A DNA stretch of 22,880 nt from an uncultured bacterium. Lineage in GTDB: Bacteria; Bacillota; Clostridia; Lachnospirales; Anaerotignaceae. The notes beneath the pieces are model-generated. The model worked only from the letters and a program-made list of their open reading frames with translations. It searched no databases and was not told where the DNA came from. A program made the translations under genes and the position numbers. The first letter of the stretch is position 1. Every line of letters begins with the position of its first letter. The stretch covers positions 1 through 22,880 of the forward strand of contig CAJMNV010000011.1 in the NCBI GenBank assembly GCA_905214825.1. The letters are read 5' to 3'. Shown here one piece after another: positions 14,988-22,629 of the stretch.

Positions 14988-17900
14988 ATGCATACACAAA
15001 ATACAGAACAGGGAATTGTTTTTGATTCCATTAAAATCGGATTGGCATCTCCTGAAAAAATCCATGAGTGGTCAAAAGGTGAAGTAAAAAAACCCGAAAC
15101 CATCAATTACAGAACATTGAAACCTGAAAAAGATGGTTTGTTCTGTGAAAGAATATTCGGACCCACAAAGGACTGGGAGTGTCATTGTGGAAAATATAAA
15201 AGAATTCGTTACAAAGGCGTTGTTTGTGACCGTTGTGGTGTGGAAGTAACAAAAGCCAAAGTCAGAAGAGAAAGAATGGGCCATATTGAATTGGCAGCAC
15301 CAGTTTCTCATATTTGGTATTTCAAAGGTATTCCTTCCAGAATGGGGTTAATTCTTTCCATGTCTCCCAGAGCATTGGAAAAAGTGTTGTATTTCGCATC
15401 TTATGTGGTGTTGGACGCAGGTGATACAGAATTACAGTACAAACAGCTTTTGAGCGAAAGAGAATTTAGAGAAGCATATGATAAATATGGCAACCGTTTT
15501 GTTGCGGCAATGGGGGCCGAAGCCATCAAACAGCTTTTGATGGATATTGACTTGGAAAAAGAAGCCGATGAGCTGAAAAGACAGCTCATCGACACCACAG
15601 GTCAAAAAAGAGTGCGTATTATCAAAAAATTGGAAGTTGTGGAAAGTTTCCGTGTGTCTGGCAATAAACCAGAATGGATGATATTGGATGCAATTCCTGT
15701 TATTCCACCAGATATTCGTCCAATGGTACAGTTGGATGGTGGACGTTTTGCAACAAGTGATTTGAATGATTTATATAGAAGGGTTATCAACAGAAATAAT
15801 CGTTTGAAAAGATTGTTGGATTTGGGAGCTCCTGATATTATTGTAAGAAATGAAAAAAGAATGTTGCAAGAAGCAGTGGATGCTTTGATTGATAACGGCA
15901 GACGTGGCAGACCAGTGACTGGTCCTGGCAACAGAGCGTTGAAATCTCTTTCCGATATGCTCAAAGGGAAACAGGGTCGTTTCCGTCAGAATTTGCTGGG
16001 CAAACGTGTTGACTATTCTGGACGTTCTGTTATCGTGGTTGGCCCTGAACTGAAAATTTATCAGTGTGGTTTGCCAAAAGAAATGGCAATCGAATTGTTT
16101 AAACCATTTGTTATGAAAAAATTGGTGGAAGATGGTTTGGCACACAACATCAAATCTGCAAAAAGAATGGTCGAAAGACTGCAAACAGAAGTTTGGGATA
16201 TTTTGGAAGATGTTATCAAAGAACATCCGGTTATGCTGAACCGTGCCCCAACACTGCATAGATTGGGTATTCAAGCGTTTGAACCAGTGCTGGTTGAAGG
16301 TCGTGCAATTAAATTGCACCCTCTGGTATGTACTGCATACAATGCCGACTTTGACGGTGACCAGATGGCAGTTCACGTGCCTTTGTCTGTAGAAGCACAG
16401 GCAGAATGCCGTTTCTTGCTGTTGGCACCAAACAACTTGCTGAAACCTTCTGATGGTGCACCTGTAACCGTACCTTCACAAGATATGATTTTGGGTATGT
16501 ACTATTTGACATTGGAAAGAGAAGACTTGAACAAAGTGTATGCAGAAGATGTCAAAGATGCAGATGGTAATGTGGTTGTGGCAAAAGGTTCTCCGATTAT
16601 CAAAGTATTCAAAGATGAAAAAGAAGCAATGTTGGCTTATGACAACCATGAAATTGCTTTGCAAGAAGTTATCAAAGTAAGACGTACTTTGGAATTTGAT
16701 GGTGTGAAAGAAACCAGAATGGTGAAAACCACTGTGGGTCGTATCATATTTAATGAAGCAATTCCCCAGAATTTGGGTTATGTGGATAGAACAAATGAAG
16801 ATGAAAAATTCCGTTATGAAATTGACTTCTTGGTTGATAAAAAAGGAATTGGGAAAATTATCAACCGTTGTATCAATAGATGTGGGGCAACGGAAACAGC
16901 ATCTGTGTTGGATAAAATCAAATCTTTGGGTTACAAATTCTCAACAAGAGCTGCTTTGACTGTTTCTGTATCTGATATGGAAATTCCAAAAGAAAAACAG
17001 GAATATTTGGCAGAAGCAGAAGAAAAAGTGGAATTGATTACCAGAAAATTCAGACGTGGTTTGATGACAGACGAAGAACGTCACAATAAAGTTATTGAAG
17101 CATGGAATATTGCCAATGATAAAATTACAACTGCGTTGTTGGCAGGTTTGGGAAAATACAACAATATTTATATGATGGCAAACTCTGGTGCCCGTGGTTC
17201 TAACAGCCAGATTAAACAGCTTGCCGGTATGCGTGGTTTGATGGCAAACCCTTCTGGTGGTATCATCGAATTGCCTATCAAATCAAACTTCCGTGAAGGT
17301 TTGTCTGTATTGGAATACTTTATCTCTGCCCATGGTGCAAGAAAAGGTTTGACAGATACTGCTTTGCGTACAGCCGATTCCGGTTATTTGACACGTCGTT
17401 TGGTTGACGTATCACAAGATATTATTATCAGAGAATGGGATTGTTGTGAAGGGCAAGACAGAGAAGCCCCCGGTTTGTGGGTATCTGCATTTATGGATGG
17501 TAACGAAGTGATTGAAGGTCTGCAAGACCGTATCCGTGGCAGATGGTCTGTATTGGATATTATTGACCCTGAAACAGGAAAAATATTGGTACCAGCAGAT
17601 ACTATGATTACACCTGACCAAGCAGAAGCAGTGGAAAAAGCAGGTATCAAAAAAGTATTGATTAGAACTGTTTTGACTTGCCGTTCCAATATTGGTATTT
17701 GTGCAAAATGCTATGGTGCGAATATGGCAAGTGGTCGTTATGTGCGTATTGGCGAATCTGTTGGTATCATTGCAGCACAGTCCATTGGGGAACCGGGTAC
17801 ACAGTTGACTATGCGTACATTCCATACAGGTGGTATTGCAGGGGACGATATTACACAAGGTTTGCCTCGTGTCGAAGAATTATTTGAAGCAAGAAAACCC

Positions 17901-18632
17901 AAAGGTTTGGCGATTATTGCAGAATTTGGCGGTAGGGTAACACTGAGTGATACCAAGAAAAAACGTGAAGTGATTATCACAAATCCAGAAACAGGAGAAA
18001 CAAAAGATTATCTTATTCCTTATGGTTCTCGTATCAAAGTGTATGATGGTGACATGGTGGAAGCTGGTAATGAAATTACAGAAGGTAGCGTGAATCCTCA
18101 CGATATTCTGAAAATCAAAGGCTTGCGTGGTGTACAGGATTATATGATACAAGAAGTACAGCGTGTGTATCGTTTGCAAGGGGTAGAAATCAATGACAAG
18201 CATATTGAGGTAATTGTGCGTCAGATGCTCAAACGTGTGAAAATTGAAGAAAATGGCGATACTGATTTCTTGCCAGGCAGCTTGGTTGACTGGTTGACAT
18301 TTGAAAACACAAATGCAGCTTTAGAAGCAGAAGGAAAAGAACCAGCTGTTGGTTCTCGTGTGCTTTTGGGTATTACAAAAGCATCTTTGGCAACAGACTC
18401 TTTCTTGTCCGCAGCTTCGTTCCAAGAAACAACAAGAGTATTGACAGAAGCAGCAATCAAAGGCAAAATTGACCCTCTGATTGGTTTGAAAGAAAATGTT
18501 ATCATCGGGAAACTTATTCCTGCGGGTACTGGTATGTCACGTTACCGCAATATTGAGTTGGAAACCGAACAAGATAAACAAGAAACATCATATGCAGACG
18601 ACACTGTTTTTGTGGATGATGAAATGATATAA
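14988..18632 (+). CDS. rpoC: RNA polymerase beta' subunit
   Basis: Largest catalytic subunit of RNA polymerase. It has 1214 residues, close to Bacillus RpoC. The N-terminal zinc ribbon has Cys65, Cys67, Cys80 and Cys83. The active-site NADFDGD motif is at 452-458, with the magnesium ligands D454, D456 and D458. The second zinc site is formed by the DCCEGQD cysteine and the CRSNIGICAKCYG cluster. The bridge helix and trigger loop regions (GARGSNSQIKQLAGMRGLM; TMRTFHTGG) are intact. The start is ATG 14988 with AAAGGAG upstream. A terminator follows directly, so unlike most Firmicutes there is no rpsL-rpsG-fusA-tuf continuation. Translation is probably coupled to rpoB, giving near-equal amounts. 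Confidence 0.99.
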   Translation: MHTQNTEQGIVFDSIKIGLASPEKIHEWSKGEVKKPETINYRTLKPEKDGLFCERIFGPTKDWECHCGKYKRIRYKGVVCDRCGVEVTKAKVRRERMGHIELAAPVSHIWYFKGIPSRMGLILSMSPRALEKVLYFASYVVLDAGDTELQYKQLLSEREFREAYDKYGNRFVAAMGAEAIKQLLMDIDLEKEADELKRQLIDTTGQKRVRIIKKLEVVESFRVSGNKPEWMILDAIPVIPPDIRPMVQLDGGRFATSDLNDLYRRVINRNNRLKRLLDLGAPDIIVRNEKRMLQEAVDALIDNGRRGRPVTGPGNRALKSLSDMLKGKQGRFRQNLLGKRVDYSGRSVIVVGPELKIYQCGLPKEMAIELFKPFVMKKLVEDGLAHNIKSAKRMVERLQTEVWDILEDVIKEHPVMLNRAPTLHRLGIQAFEPVLVEGRAIKLHPLVCTAYNADFDGDQMAVHVPLSVEAQAECRFLLLAPNNLLKPSDGAPVTVPSQDMILGMYYLTLEREDLNKVYAEDVKDADGNVVVAKGSPIIKVFKDEKEAMLAYDNHEIALQEVIKVRRTLEFDGVKETRMVKTTVGRIIFNEAIPQNLGYVDRTNEDEKFRYEIDFLVDKKGIGKIINRCINRCGATETASVLDKIKSLGYKFSTRAALTVSVSDMEIPKEKQEYLAEAEEKVELITRKFRRGLMTDEERHNKVIEAWNIANDKITTALLAGLGKYNNIYMMANSGARGSNSQIKQLAGMRGLMANPSGGIIELPIKSNFREGLSVLEYFISAHGARKGLTDTALRTADSGYLTRRLVDVSQDIIIREWDCCEGQDREAPGLWVSAFMDGNEVIEGLQDRIRGRWSVLDIIDPETGKILVPADTMITPDQAEAVEKAGIKKVLIRTVLTCRSNIGICAKCYGANMASGRYVRIGESVGIIAAQSIGEPGTQLTMRTFHTGGIAGDDITQGLPRVEELFEARKPKGLAIIAEFGGRVTLSDTKKKREVIITNPETGETKDYLIPYGSRIKVYDGDMVEAGNEITEGSVNPHDILKIKGLRGVQDYMIQEVQRVYRLQGVEINDKHIEVIVRQMLKRVKIEENGDTDFLPGSLVDWLTFENTNAALEAEGKEPAVGSRVLLGITKASLATDSFLSAASFQETTRVLTEAAIKGKIDPLIGLKENVIIGKLIPAGTGMSRYRNIELETEQDKQETSYADDTVFVDDEMI

Positions 18633-18637
18633 TATAA

Positions 18638-18683
18638 TAAAAAAGAATGTCCTTAAAAATAATTTTTTAGGGGCATTTTTTTA
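18638..18683 (+). terminator. Terminator of the rpoBC operon
   Basis: ATGTCCTTAAAAA (18647-18659) pairs with the T6-AGGGGCAT arm ending at 18676, with two G-U pairs, followed by a run of seven T. The stem is flanked by A-rich sequence on the left and T-rich on the right, so it may work in both directions. Confidence 0.85.
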
Positions 18684-18694
18684 TTATAAAATAC

Positions 18695-18723
18695 TTGACA
18701 AATGGCATAAAGTATATTATGCT
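18695..18723 (+). promoter_or_regulatory. Promoter of the metal-exporter leader
   Basis: TTGACA (18695-18700), a 17-base spacer and TATGCT (18718-18723). It lies just after the rpoC terminator and just before the riboswitch, so the exporter has its own transcript with a leader of about 200 bases. Confidence 0.7.
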
Positions 18724-18727
18724 ATCA

Positions 18728-18856
18728 GAAACTCTTTGCACTGCACATACGAGAAAGCATTCTCGCACATTACAGTACAAACTGAGCAGACAACGGTGAT
18801 TGCCGTGTGGTCGGGCATTTTGCAGCGAATGATAAAGACATTCGTGGGACAGTTTT
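18728..18856 (+). promoter_or_regulatory. Probable NiCo (czcD-type) riboswitch aptamer
   Basis: I can fold a four-way junction. P1 is GAAACT (18728-18733) with AGTTTT (18851-18856). P2 is TTGCACTG (18736-18743) with CAGTACAA (18773-18780), one mismatch, capped by CGAGAA/TTCTCG. P3 is ACGGT/GCCGT (18793-18806). P4 is GCGAATG/CATTCGT (18825-18845). The joining strands carry GAGCAG (18784-18789), GGGCA (18813-18817) and GGGACAG (18846-18852), the kind of repeated G-rich junction motifs expected of Ni/Co-sensing czcD RNAs. That class occurs in Clostridia upstream of cation diffusion facilitators, and one lies downstream here. The Mn-sensing yybP-ykoY signature is not present. The fold is seen; the class rests on recalled features, without a covariance search. 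Confidence 0.65.
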
Positions 18857-18879
18857 ATGTTCTACGGGTGTCTTTTTTT
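18834..18879 (+). terminator. Riboswitch expression-platform terminator
   Basis: AAAGACATTCGTGG (18834-18847) pairs along all 14 positions (three G-U) with 18862-18875, followed by T7 (18873-18879). The left arm uses the 3' half of P4 and part of the GGGACAG junction strand, so terminator and aptamer exclude one another. That arrangement predicts a metal-on switch: bound aptamer, no terminator, exporter made. Confidence 0.8.
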
Positions 18880-18931
18880 GTATAAAATCAAAAGGCGGTG
18901 GAAAGAAAAAAGAAAAAGGAGGCTTTATATT

Positions 18932-19828
18932 ATGACAGAAGATATGACGAAACAAAATGAAAAAGTGGTAATGAAAGTATCTATCAATAGTATGATAGGG
19001 AATATTGTATTATCCATATTCAAAGTTTTTGCGGGGTTTGTATCACATTCAGGAGCAATGGTTTCTGACGGGGTACATTCTGCGTCTGATGTGTTTAGTA
19101 CAGTGATTGTGATGGTGGGGTATAAAATGTCAGGCAAAGAATCTGATGAGAACCACCAATATGGTCATGAACGTATTGAGTGTGTGGCGGCAATATTGCT
19201 GGCGATGGTATTGTGTGTGACTGGTTTTGCTATTGGTGCAAGCGGTTTGGAAAAGATATTTTCCAAAACAACAATGGATTTGCAAGCCCCAACACAGTTG
19301 GCATTGATTGCGGCGATTGTATCCATATTGGTCAAAGAAGGTATGTACCATTATACCAAATTTGCAGCAAAAAAAGTGAATTCTGGTGCATTGATGGCAG
19401 ATGCTTGGCATCATCGTTCTGATGCGTTGTCATCTGTGGGTAGTTTGGTTGGGATTGGTGGTGCAATGCTTGGTTTTCCGATTTGTGACCCGATTGCAAG
19501 TGTTGTGATTTCTGTATTTATCATCAAAGCAGCATATGATATTTTCAAAGATGGTATTGATAAAATGATGGATACCGCTTGTGATGTGGAAACATTGGAA
19601 CGTATGAAAAATGTGATTGTAGCACAAAATGGCGTTTTGGGTATTGATGCTATTCAAACAAGACAGTTTGGGGCAAGAGCATATGTAGATGTGGAAATTG
19701 CGGCAGATGGCAATTTAAATTTGACAGATGCACATGCAATCGCAGAATGTGTGCATCATGCCATTGAAATGAACTTTCCTGAAGTAAAACATTGTATGGT
19801 GCATATCAACCCACAAAAAACACTTTGA
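18932..19828 (+). CDS. Cation diffusion facilitator (divalent metal exporter)
   Basis: 298-residue CDF-family proton/metal antiporter of the cytoplasmic membrane, with about six helices and a C-terminal cytoplasmic dimer domain. The helix-2 metal site is in SDGVHSASD (D46, H49, D53) and the helix-5 site in DAWHHRSDAL (D157, H160, H161, D164), the positions that form the transport site in characterised members. The C-terminal domain (about 210-298) has the usual ferredoxin-like pattern with several His (CVHHAIEMN, VKHCMVHIN). ATG 18932 follows AAGGAGG at normal spacing; the longer frame to 18857 would start inside the terminator. The riboswitch upstream suggests export of Ni2+ or Co2+, which sequence alone would not reveal. 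The nitrilase gene follows after 48 bases. Confidence 0.93.
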   Translation: MTEDMTKQNEKVVMKVSINSMIGNIVLSIFKVFAGFVSHSGAMVSDGVHSASDVFSTVIVMVGYKMSGKESDENHQYGHERIECVAAILLAMVLCVTGFAIGASGLEKIFSKTTMDLQAPTQLALIAAIVSILVKEGMYHYTKFAAKKVNSGALMADAWHHRSDALSSVGSLVGIGGAMLGFPICDPIASVVISVFIIKAAYDIFKDGIDKMMDTACDVETLERMKNVIVAQNGVLGIDAIQTRQFGARAYVDVEIAADGNLNLTDAHAIAECVHHAIEMNFPEVKHCMVHINPQKTL

Positions 19829-19876
19829 GAAAGTAGCCTGTTGTGTTATGATAAAAATAAAAAGTGGGTGTGATAG

Positions 19877-20665
19877 ATGAAAATTGCATTGGCACAGTTG
19901 GATATGGGTTTTGAAAACAAAGATTTGGCAAAACAGCGTTGTATGGAATTGATGGAAAAAGCCAAACAAAAATGTGCAGATTTGATTGTGTTTCCAGAAA
20001 TGACATTGACAGGTTTTACCATGCAACCAACAATATATGGAGAACAAAAGAAAAACAGCGAAACGGTTGCATATTTTCAGAATGCGGCAAAAACATATAA
20101 TATGGGGATTGTGTTTGGTGTGATATTTTTGGAAAATGGGCAGGCGAAAAATCACAGCATTGTGTTAGACAAACATGGTGAACTATTGGCAGACTATGCA
20201 AAGATACACCCATTTTCTTATGGAGCAGAAGCAAAACATTATGTAGGCGGAGAAAATATTGCGTATTGTGAAACAGAAGGTATGACAATCAGCCCATTTG
20301 TTTGTTATGATTTGCGTTTTCCAGAGATTTTTCAAGTGGCATCGAAAAAAAGCTGTTGTATGACGGTAATTGCAAATTGGCCAAAAGCAAGAATTGCACA
20401 TTGGAAAATATTGTTGCAGGCAAGAGCGATTGAAACACAAAGTTTTATGGTGGGGGTTAATCGCAGTGGCAAAGATGAAACATTGGAATATAGCGGAGAT
20501 AGTATGCTGATTTCACCAACAGGAGAAATATTGGCACATGTAACAGCACAAAATGAATTGCAAGTTGTAGAAATAGATATACAGCAAGCAAAACAATATC
20601 GTCAAACATTTCCTTTGAAAACAGACCGAAAAGAAAGATTATATGCAAAATGGTTGCTGAATTAA
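19877..20665 (+). CDS. Carbon-nitrogen hydrolase (nitrilase superfamily)
   Basis: 262-residue single-domain amidase of the nitrilase superfamily. The catalytic triad is E41 in VFPEMTLTGF, K109 in YAKIHPFSYG and C143 in FVCYDLRFPE. The last motif and the overall length resemble omega-amidases (YafV/Nit2 type), which hydrolyse alpha-ketoglutaramate or ketosuccinamate to clear transamination by-products, but I cannot fix the substrate. The enzyme is cytoplasmic. ATG 19877 has a G-rich but imperfect ribosome binding site (GTGGGTGTGA). It lies 48 bases after the CDF gene with no terminator between, so it may share the metal-controlled transcript. The next gene's ribosome binding site overlaps its stop codon. 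Confidence 0.92.
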   Translation: MKIALAQLDMGFENKDLAKQRCMELMEKAKQKCADLIVFPEMTLTGFTMQPTIYGEQKKNSETVAYFQNAAKTYNMGIVFGVIFLENGQAKNHSIVLDKHGELLADYAKIHPFSYGAEAKHYVGGENIAYCETEGMTISPFVCYDLRFPEIFQVASKKSCCMTVIANWPKARIAHWKILLQARAIETQSFMVGVNRSGKDETLEYSGDSMLISPTGEILAHVTAQNELQVVEIDIQQAKQYRQTFPLKTDRKERLYAKWLLN

Positions 20666-20677
20666 GGAGGGTTTTGT

Positions 20678-21154
20678 GTGAATGAAACACAAAAACGAAG
20701 ATTGGAATACTTGAAAGAGAAACAAAGGAAGTTGTGGCATACACAAGCGATTGCAATGGAAAAAAGATGTATGATAGAGAGTATTCCAAATTTTGAAAAA
20801 CAGTATGCGTTTGCAGATGTGGAACAAATCAATGGGATTATGACATTTTTGCATACATTGCCTGCCATGACACCAACAAGACCAGATTTTCGGATTTTAC
20901 CAAAAGAAGAAATACCTTACAAAAAGATAGAAAATGATACAAAAACAGTATTTGTTTGTTTTTTACATGGTATACATGCGGTATTTGATGATTTGTTTGT
21001 CATGGGTACATTGGGGCAGTGTTGCAAAGATATGGTATATTGGCAGGATTTATGTGAGGATTTATTATTGATTTTAGATAATTTTCAAGATTTTATTTAT
21101 ATTGAAGGGCGACATACACCAATCAAAAGTAAATGGGAAAAGCCAAAGCGATAA
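20678..21154 (+). CDS. Protein of unknown function (158 residues)
   Basis: I do not recognise this protein. Residues 1-35 are a charged amphipathic helix rich in Lys, Arg and Glu (MNETQKRRLEYLKEKQRKLW), possibly coiled. The rest looks globular and mostly helical, with FVCFLHGIHAVFDDLF near 95 and an acidic-hydrophobic segment LCEDLLLILDNFQDFIYIEG. There is no signal peptide or obvious membrane span. The start is GTG 20678 with a strong AAGGAGG ending 7 bases before it, overlapping the nitrilase stop, so translation is likely coupled. Its last codons (AAG-CCA-AAG-CGA) form the left arm of its own terminator and the stop codon is the hairpin loop. Confidence 0.75.
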   Translation: MNETQKRRLEYLKEKQRKLWHTQAIAMEKRCMIESIPNFEKQYAFADVEQINGIMTFLHTLPAMTPTRPDFRILPKEEIPYKKIENDTKTVFVCFLHGIHAVFDDLFVMGTLGQCCKDMVYWQDLCEDLLLILDNFQDFIYIEGRHTPIKSKWEKPKR

Positions 21155-21170
21155 TCGCTTTGGCTTTTTT
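21138..21170 (+). terminator. Terminator overlapping the end of the 158-residue gene
   Basis: AGCCAAAGCGA (21141-21151) pairs perfectly with TCGCTTTGGCT (21155-21165). The three-base loop TAA (21152-21154) is the stop codon of the preceding gene. A T6 run ends at 21170. It is strong and partly bidirectional. Confidence 0.93.
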
Positions 21171-21171
21171 G

Positions 21172-21352
21172 GAAAATCAATATTTGCGGCTTTACTAGTA
21201 TGGATACATTTATGATAAGCGATACCATCTTTCGCAAAACAGCCAGCAATCGGTGCATTGTCTAAGCAGATGTTTTCTATTTGAATATTGTTTTGTTGGA
21301 GTGTGATAGGCAGTATCAGTGCAACATTTTTATGATTGTTTATCTCCCGATT
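21172..21352 (-). other. Start-less open frame, possible gene remnant
   Basis: On the minus strand one frame stays open from 21352 past 21172 and reads like protein: GVALILPIT-like hydrophobic text, then IENICLDNAPIAGCFAKDGI and AYHKCIHTSK. It has no ATG, GTG or TTG start in this interval and runs on into the terminator without a stop of its own. It may be the remains of a degraded gene, or chance. I found no family match. The interval 21155-21365 otherwise holds no recognised feature. Confidence 0.25.
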
Positions 21353-21365
21353 TTAAAATTTGAGA

Positions 21366-21701
21366 TTAGAACCAAGTTTTCCAGATTTCAGGGCAATAAC
21401 CCAATGTAAAAGATTTGCCATTACGGACGATGGGAGTTTGAAAGAGAGCAGGATTTTCAAATAATGTGATTTCCCGCTTGGTTTCATCGATATAATCCAT
21501 ATATAATGTTTGATAAGCTTTTGCTTTGCGATTTATCATCTCCTCTATGTTGATACATTTTTTGGCGGCATCAAATACGCTTTTGCTCATGCCATAAGTA
21601 TGTATATCAATGGACTGAAAAGGGATATTGCGTTCTTTGAAATATCGCTCTGCTTTTTTTGTGTCAAAACATTTTTTGGCACCATAAATTTGAATGTTCA
21701 T
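21366..21701 (-). CDS. ArsC/Spx-family thioredoxin-fold protein
   Basis: 111-residue protein of the arsenate reductase ArsC/Spx/YffB family. The N-terminal strand MNIQIYGAKKC brings a single cysteine, Cys11, into the family's active-site loop, followed by the helix DTKKAERYFKERNIPF. A second cysteine three residues later, as in Spx (CxxC), is absent: the loop is CFDT. Near the C-terminus TPIVRNGKSFTLGY corresponds to the 'RPIV--G---vG' strand with its cis-proline. The single cysteine fits an ArsC-like or YffB-like reductase, but the family's enzymatic arginines are not clear, so the substrate is open. ATG 21701 has AAAAGGAG upstream and a minus-strand promoter just beyond. It is transcribed divergently from exoA. 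Confidence 0.85.
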   Translation of the reverse strand: MNIQIYGAKKCFDTKKAERYFKERNIPFQSIDIHTYGMSKSVFDAAKKCINIEEMINRKAKAYQTLYMDYIDETKREITLFENPALFQTPIVRNGKSFTLGYCPEIWKTWF

Positions 21702-21730
21702 ATGGTAACTCCTTTTTATCTATTTTGTTT

Positions 21731-21759
21731 ATTATACACAATCGTGACAAAAGCTACAA
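21731..21759 (-). promoter_or_regulatory. Promoter of the ArsC/Spx-like gene
   Basis: On the minus strand TTGTAG (21759-21754), a 17-base spacer and a perfect TATAAT (21736-21731). It would start transcription near 21724, about 23 bases before the ATG. It overlaps the exoA promoter on the other strand. Confidence 0.55.
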
Positions 21760-21773
21760 GTCTATGATAGAAT
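21744..21773 (+). promoter_or_regulatory. Promoter of exoA
   Basis: GTGACA (21744-21749), an 18-base spacer and TAGAAT (21768-21773), with TG at the extended -10 position. The start of transcription would be near 21780, about 30 bases before the exoA ATG. Confidence 0.5.
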
Positions 21774-21810
21774 AACGTAAAGAAATGAATGATAGGTGGT
21801 GTATGAAAGA

Positions 21811-22566
21811 ATGAAAATGATTTCGTGGAATGTAAATGGATTGCGGGCAGCTGTTGGAAAAGGATTTTTGGAATATTTTCAAAATGCAGAGGCAGATATT
21901 TTTTCCATACAAGAAACAAAATTGCAAGAAGGGCAAATTGATTTAGATACAACAGGATATTATGATTATTGGAATTATGCAGAGAAAAAAGGGTATTCTG
22001 GTGTGGCAGTATTTACAAAACAAAAACCGATTGCTGTTTTTTATGGTTTGGGGATAGAAGAACATGATAAAGAAGGACGTGTGATTACATTGGAATTTGA
22101 AACATTTTATCATGTGACAGTATATACACCAAATTCACAACAAGCAAATGCAAGATTGGGGTATCGTATGGAATGGGAGGATGCTTTTCGAGAATATGTG
22201 CGTACATTAGACCAGAAAAAGCCTGTGGTGATTTGTGGAGATTTGAATGTGGCACACAATGAAATTGATTTGAAAAATCCGAAAACAAATAGAAAAAGTG
22301 CTGGTTTTACAGATGAAGAACGTGGCAAAATGACAGAACTTTTGGAAAGTGGTTTTACAGATAGTTTTCGGTATTTATATCCAAAGATAGAAGGGGTATA
22401 TTCTTGGTGGAGTTACCGTTTCCAATCAAGACAAAAAAATGCAGGTTGGCGTATTGATTATTATTTGGTGTCACAACGTTTGCAAAAGCAAATACAAGAA
22501 GCAAAAATACACACTGCTGTGGTGGGGTCAGACCATTGCCCTGTGGCATTGGAAATTTTATTATAA
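21811..22566 (+). CDS. exoA: Exodeoxyribonuclease III / AP endonuclease
   Basis: 251-residue Mg-dependent nuclease of the endonuclease/exonuclease/phosphatase superfamily. It cuts the DNA backbone 5' to abasic sites and trims 3' blocked ends in base excision repair. Active-site motifs are complete: N8 in ISWNVNGLRA, E35 in SIQETKL, D144 and N146 in GDLNVAHNEIDL, D216 in WRIDYY, and D241-H242 in GSDHCPV. The length matches Bacillus ExoA. ATG 21811 is preferred over GTG 21796 because the protein family begins at MKMISWN and AGGTGG lies 11 bases upstream. It is a single-gene unit, ended by a strong terminator. Confidence 0.96.
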   Translation: MKMISWNVNGLRAAVGKGFLEYFQNAEADIFSIQETKLQEGQIDLDTTGYYDYWNYAEKKGYSGVAVFTKQKPIAVFYGLGIEEHDKEGRVITLEFETFYHVTVYTPNSQQANARLGYRMEWEDAFREYVRTLDQKKPVVICGDLNVAHNEIDLKNPKTNRKSAGFTDEERGKMTELLESGFTDSFRYLYPKIEGVYSWWSYRFQSRQKNAGWRIDYYLVSQRLQKQIQEAKIHTAVVGSDHCPVALEILL

Positions 22567-22577
22567 AATACGAGAAT

Positions 22578-22618
22578 AAAAAAGAGGAGAAAAAAAATAT
22601 TCTCCTCTTTTATTTTTT
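22578..22618. terminator. Bidirectional terminator between exoA and the chemotaxis gene
   Basis: AAAGAGGAGAA (22581-22591) pairs with TTCTCCTCTTT (22600-22610) around an eight-base A/T loop. A-rich and T-rich flanks allow it to serve the exoA transcript and the opposing minus-strand gene. Confidence 0.88.
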
Positions 22619-22629
22619 GGTTTGATGTA

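Noticed and set aside
15771..16376. 201-codon minus-strand open frame inside rpoC
   Set aside because: Same reasons as for the antisense frame in rpoB.
18728..18880. yybP-ykoY manganese riboswitch as the class of the CDF leader
   Set aside because: The conserved loop sequences of that class are not visible, whereas G-rich four-way-junction motifs are.
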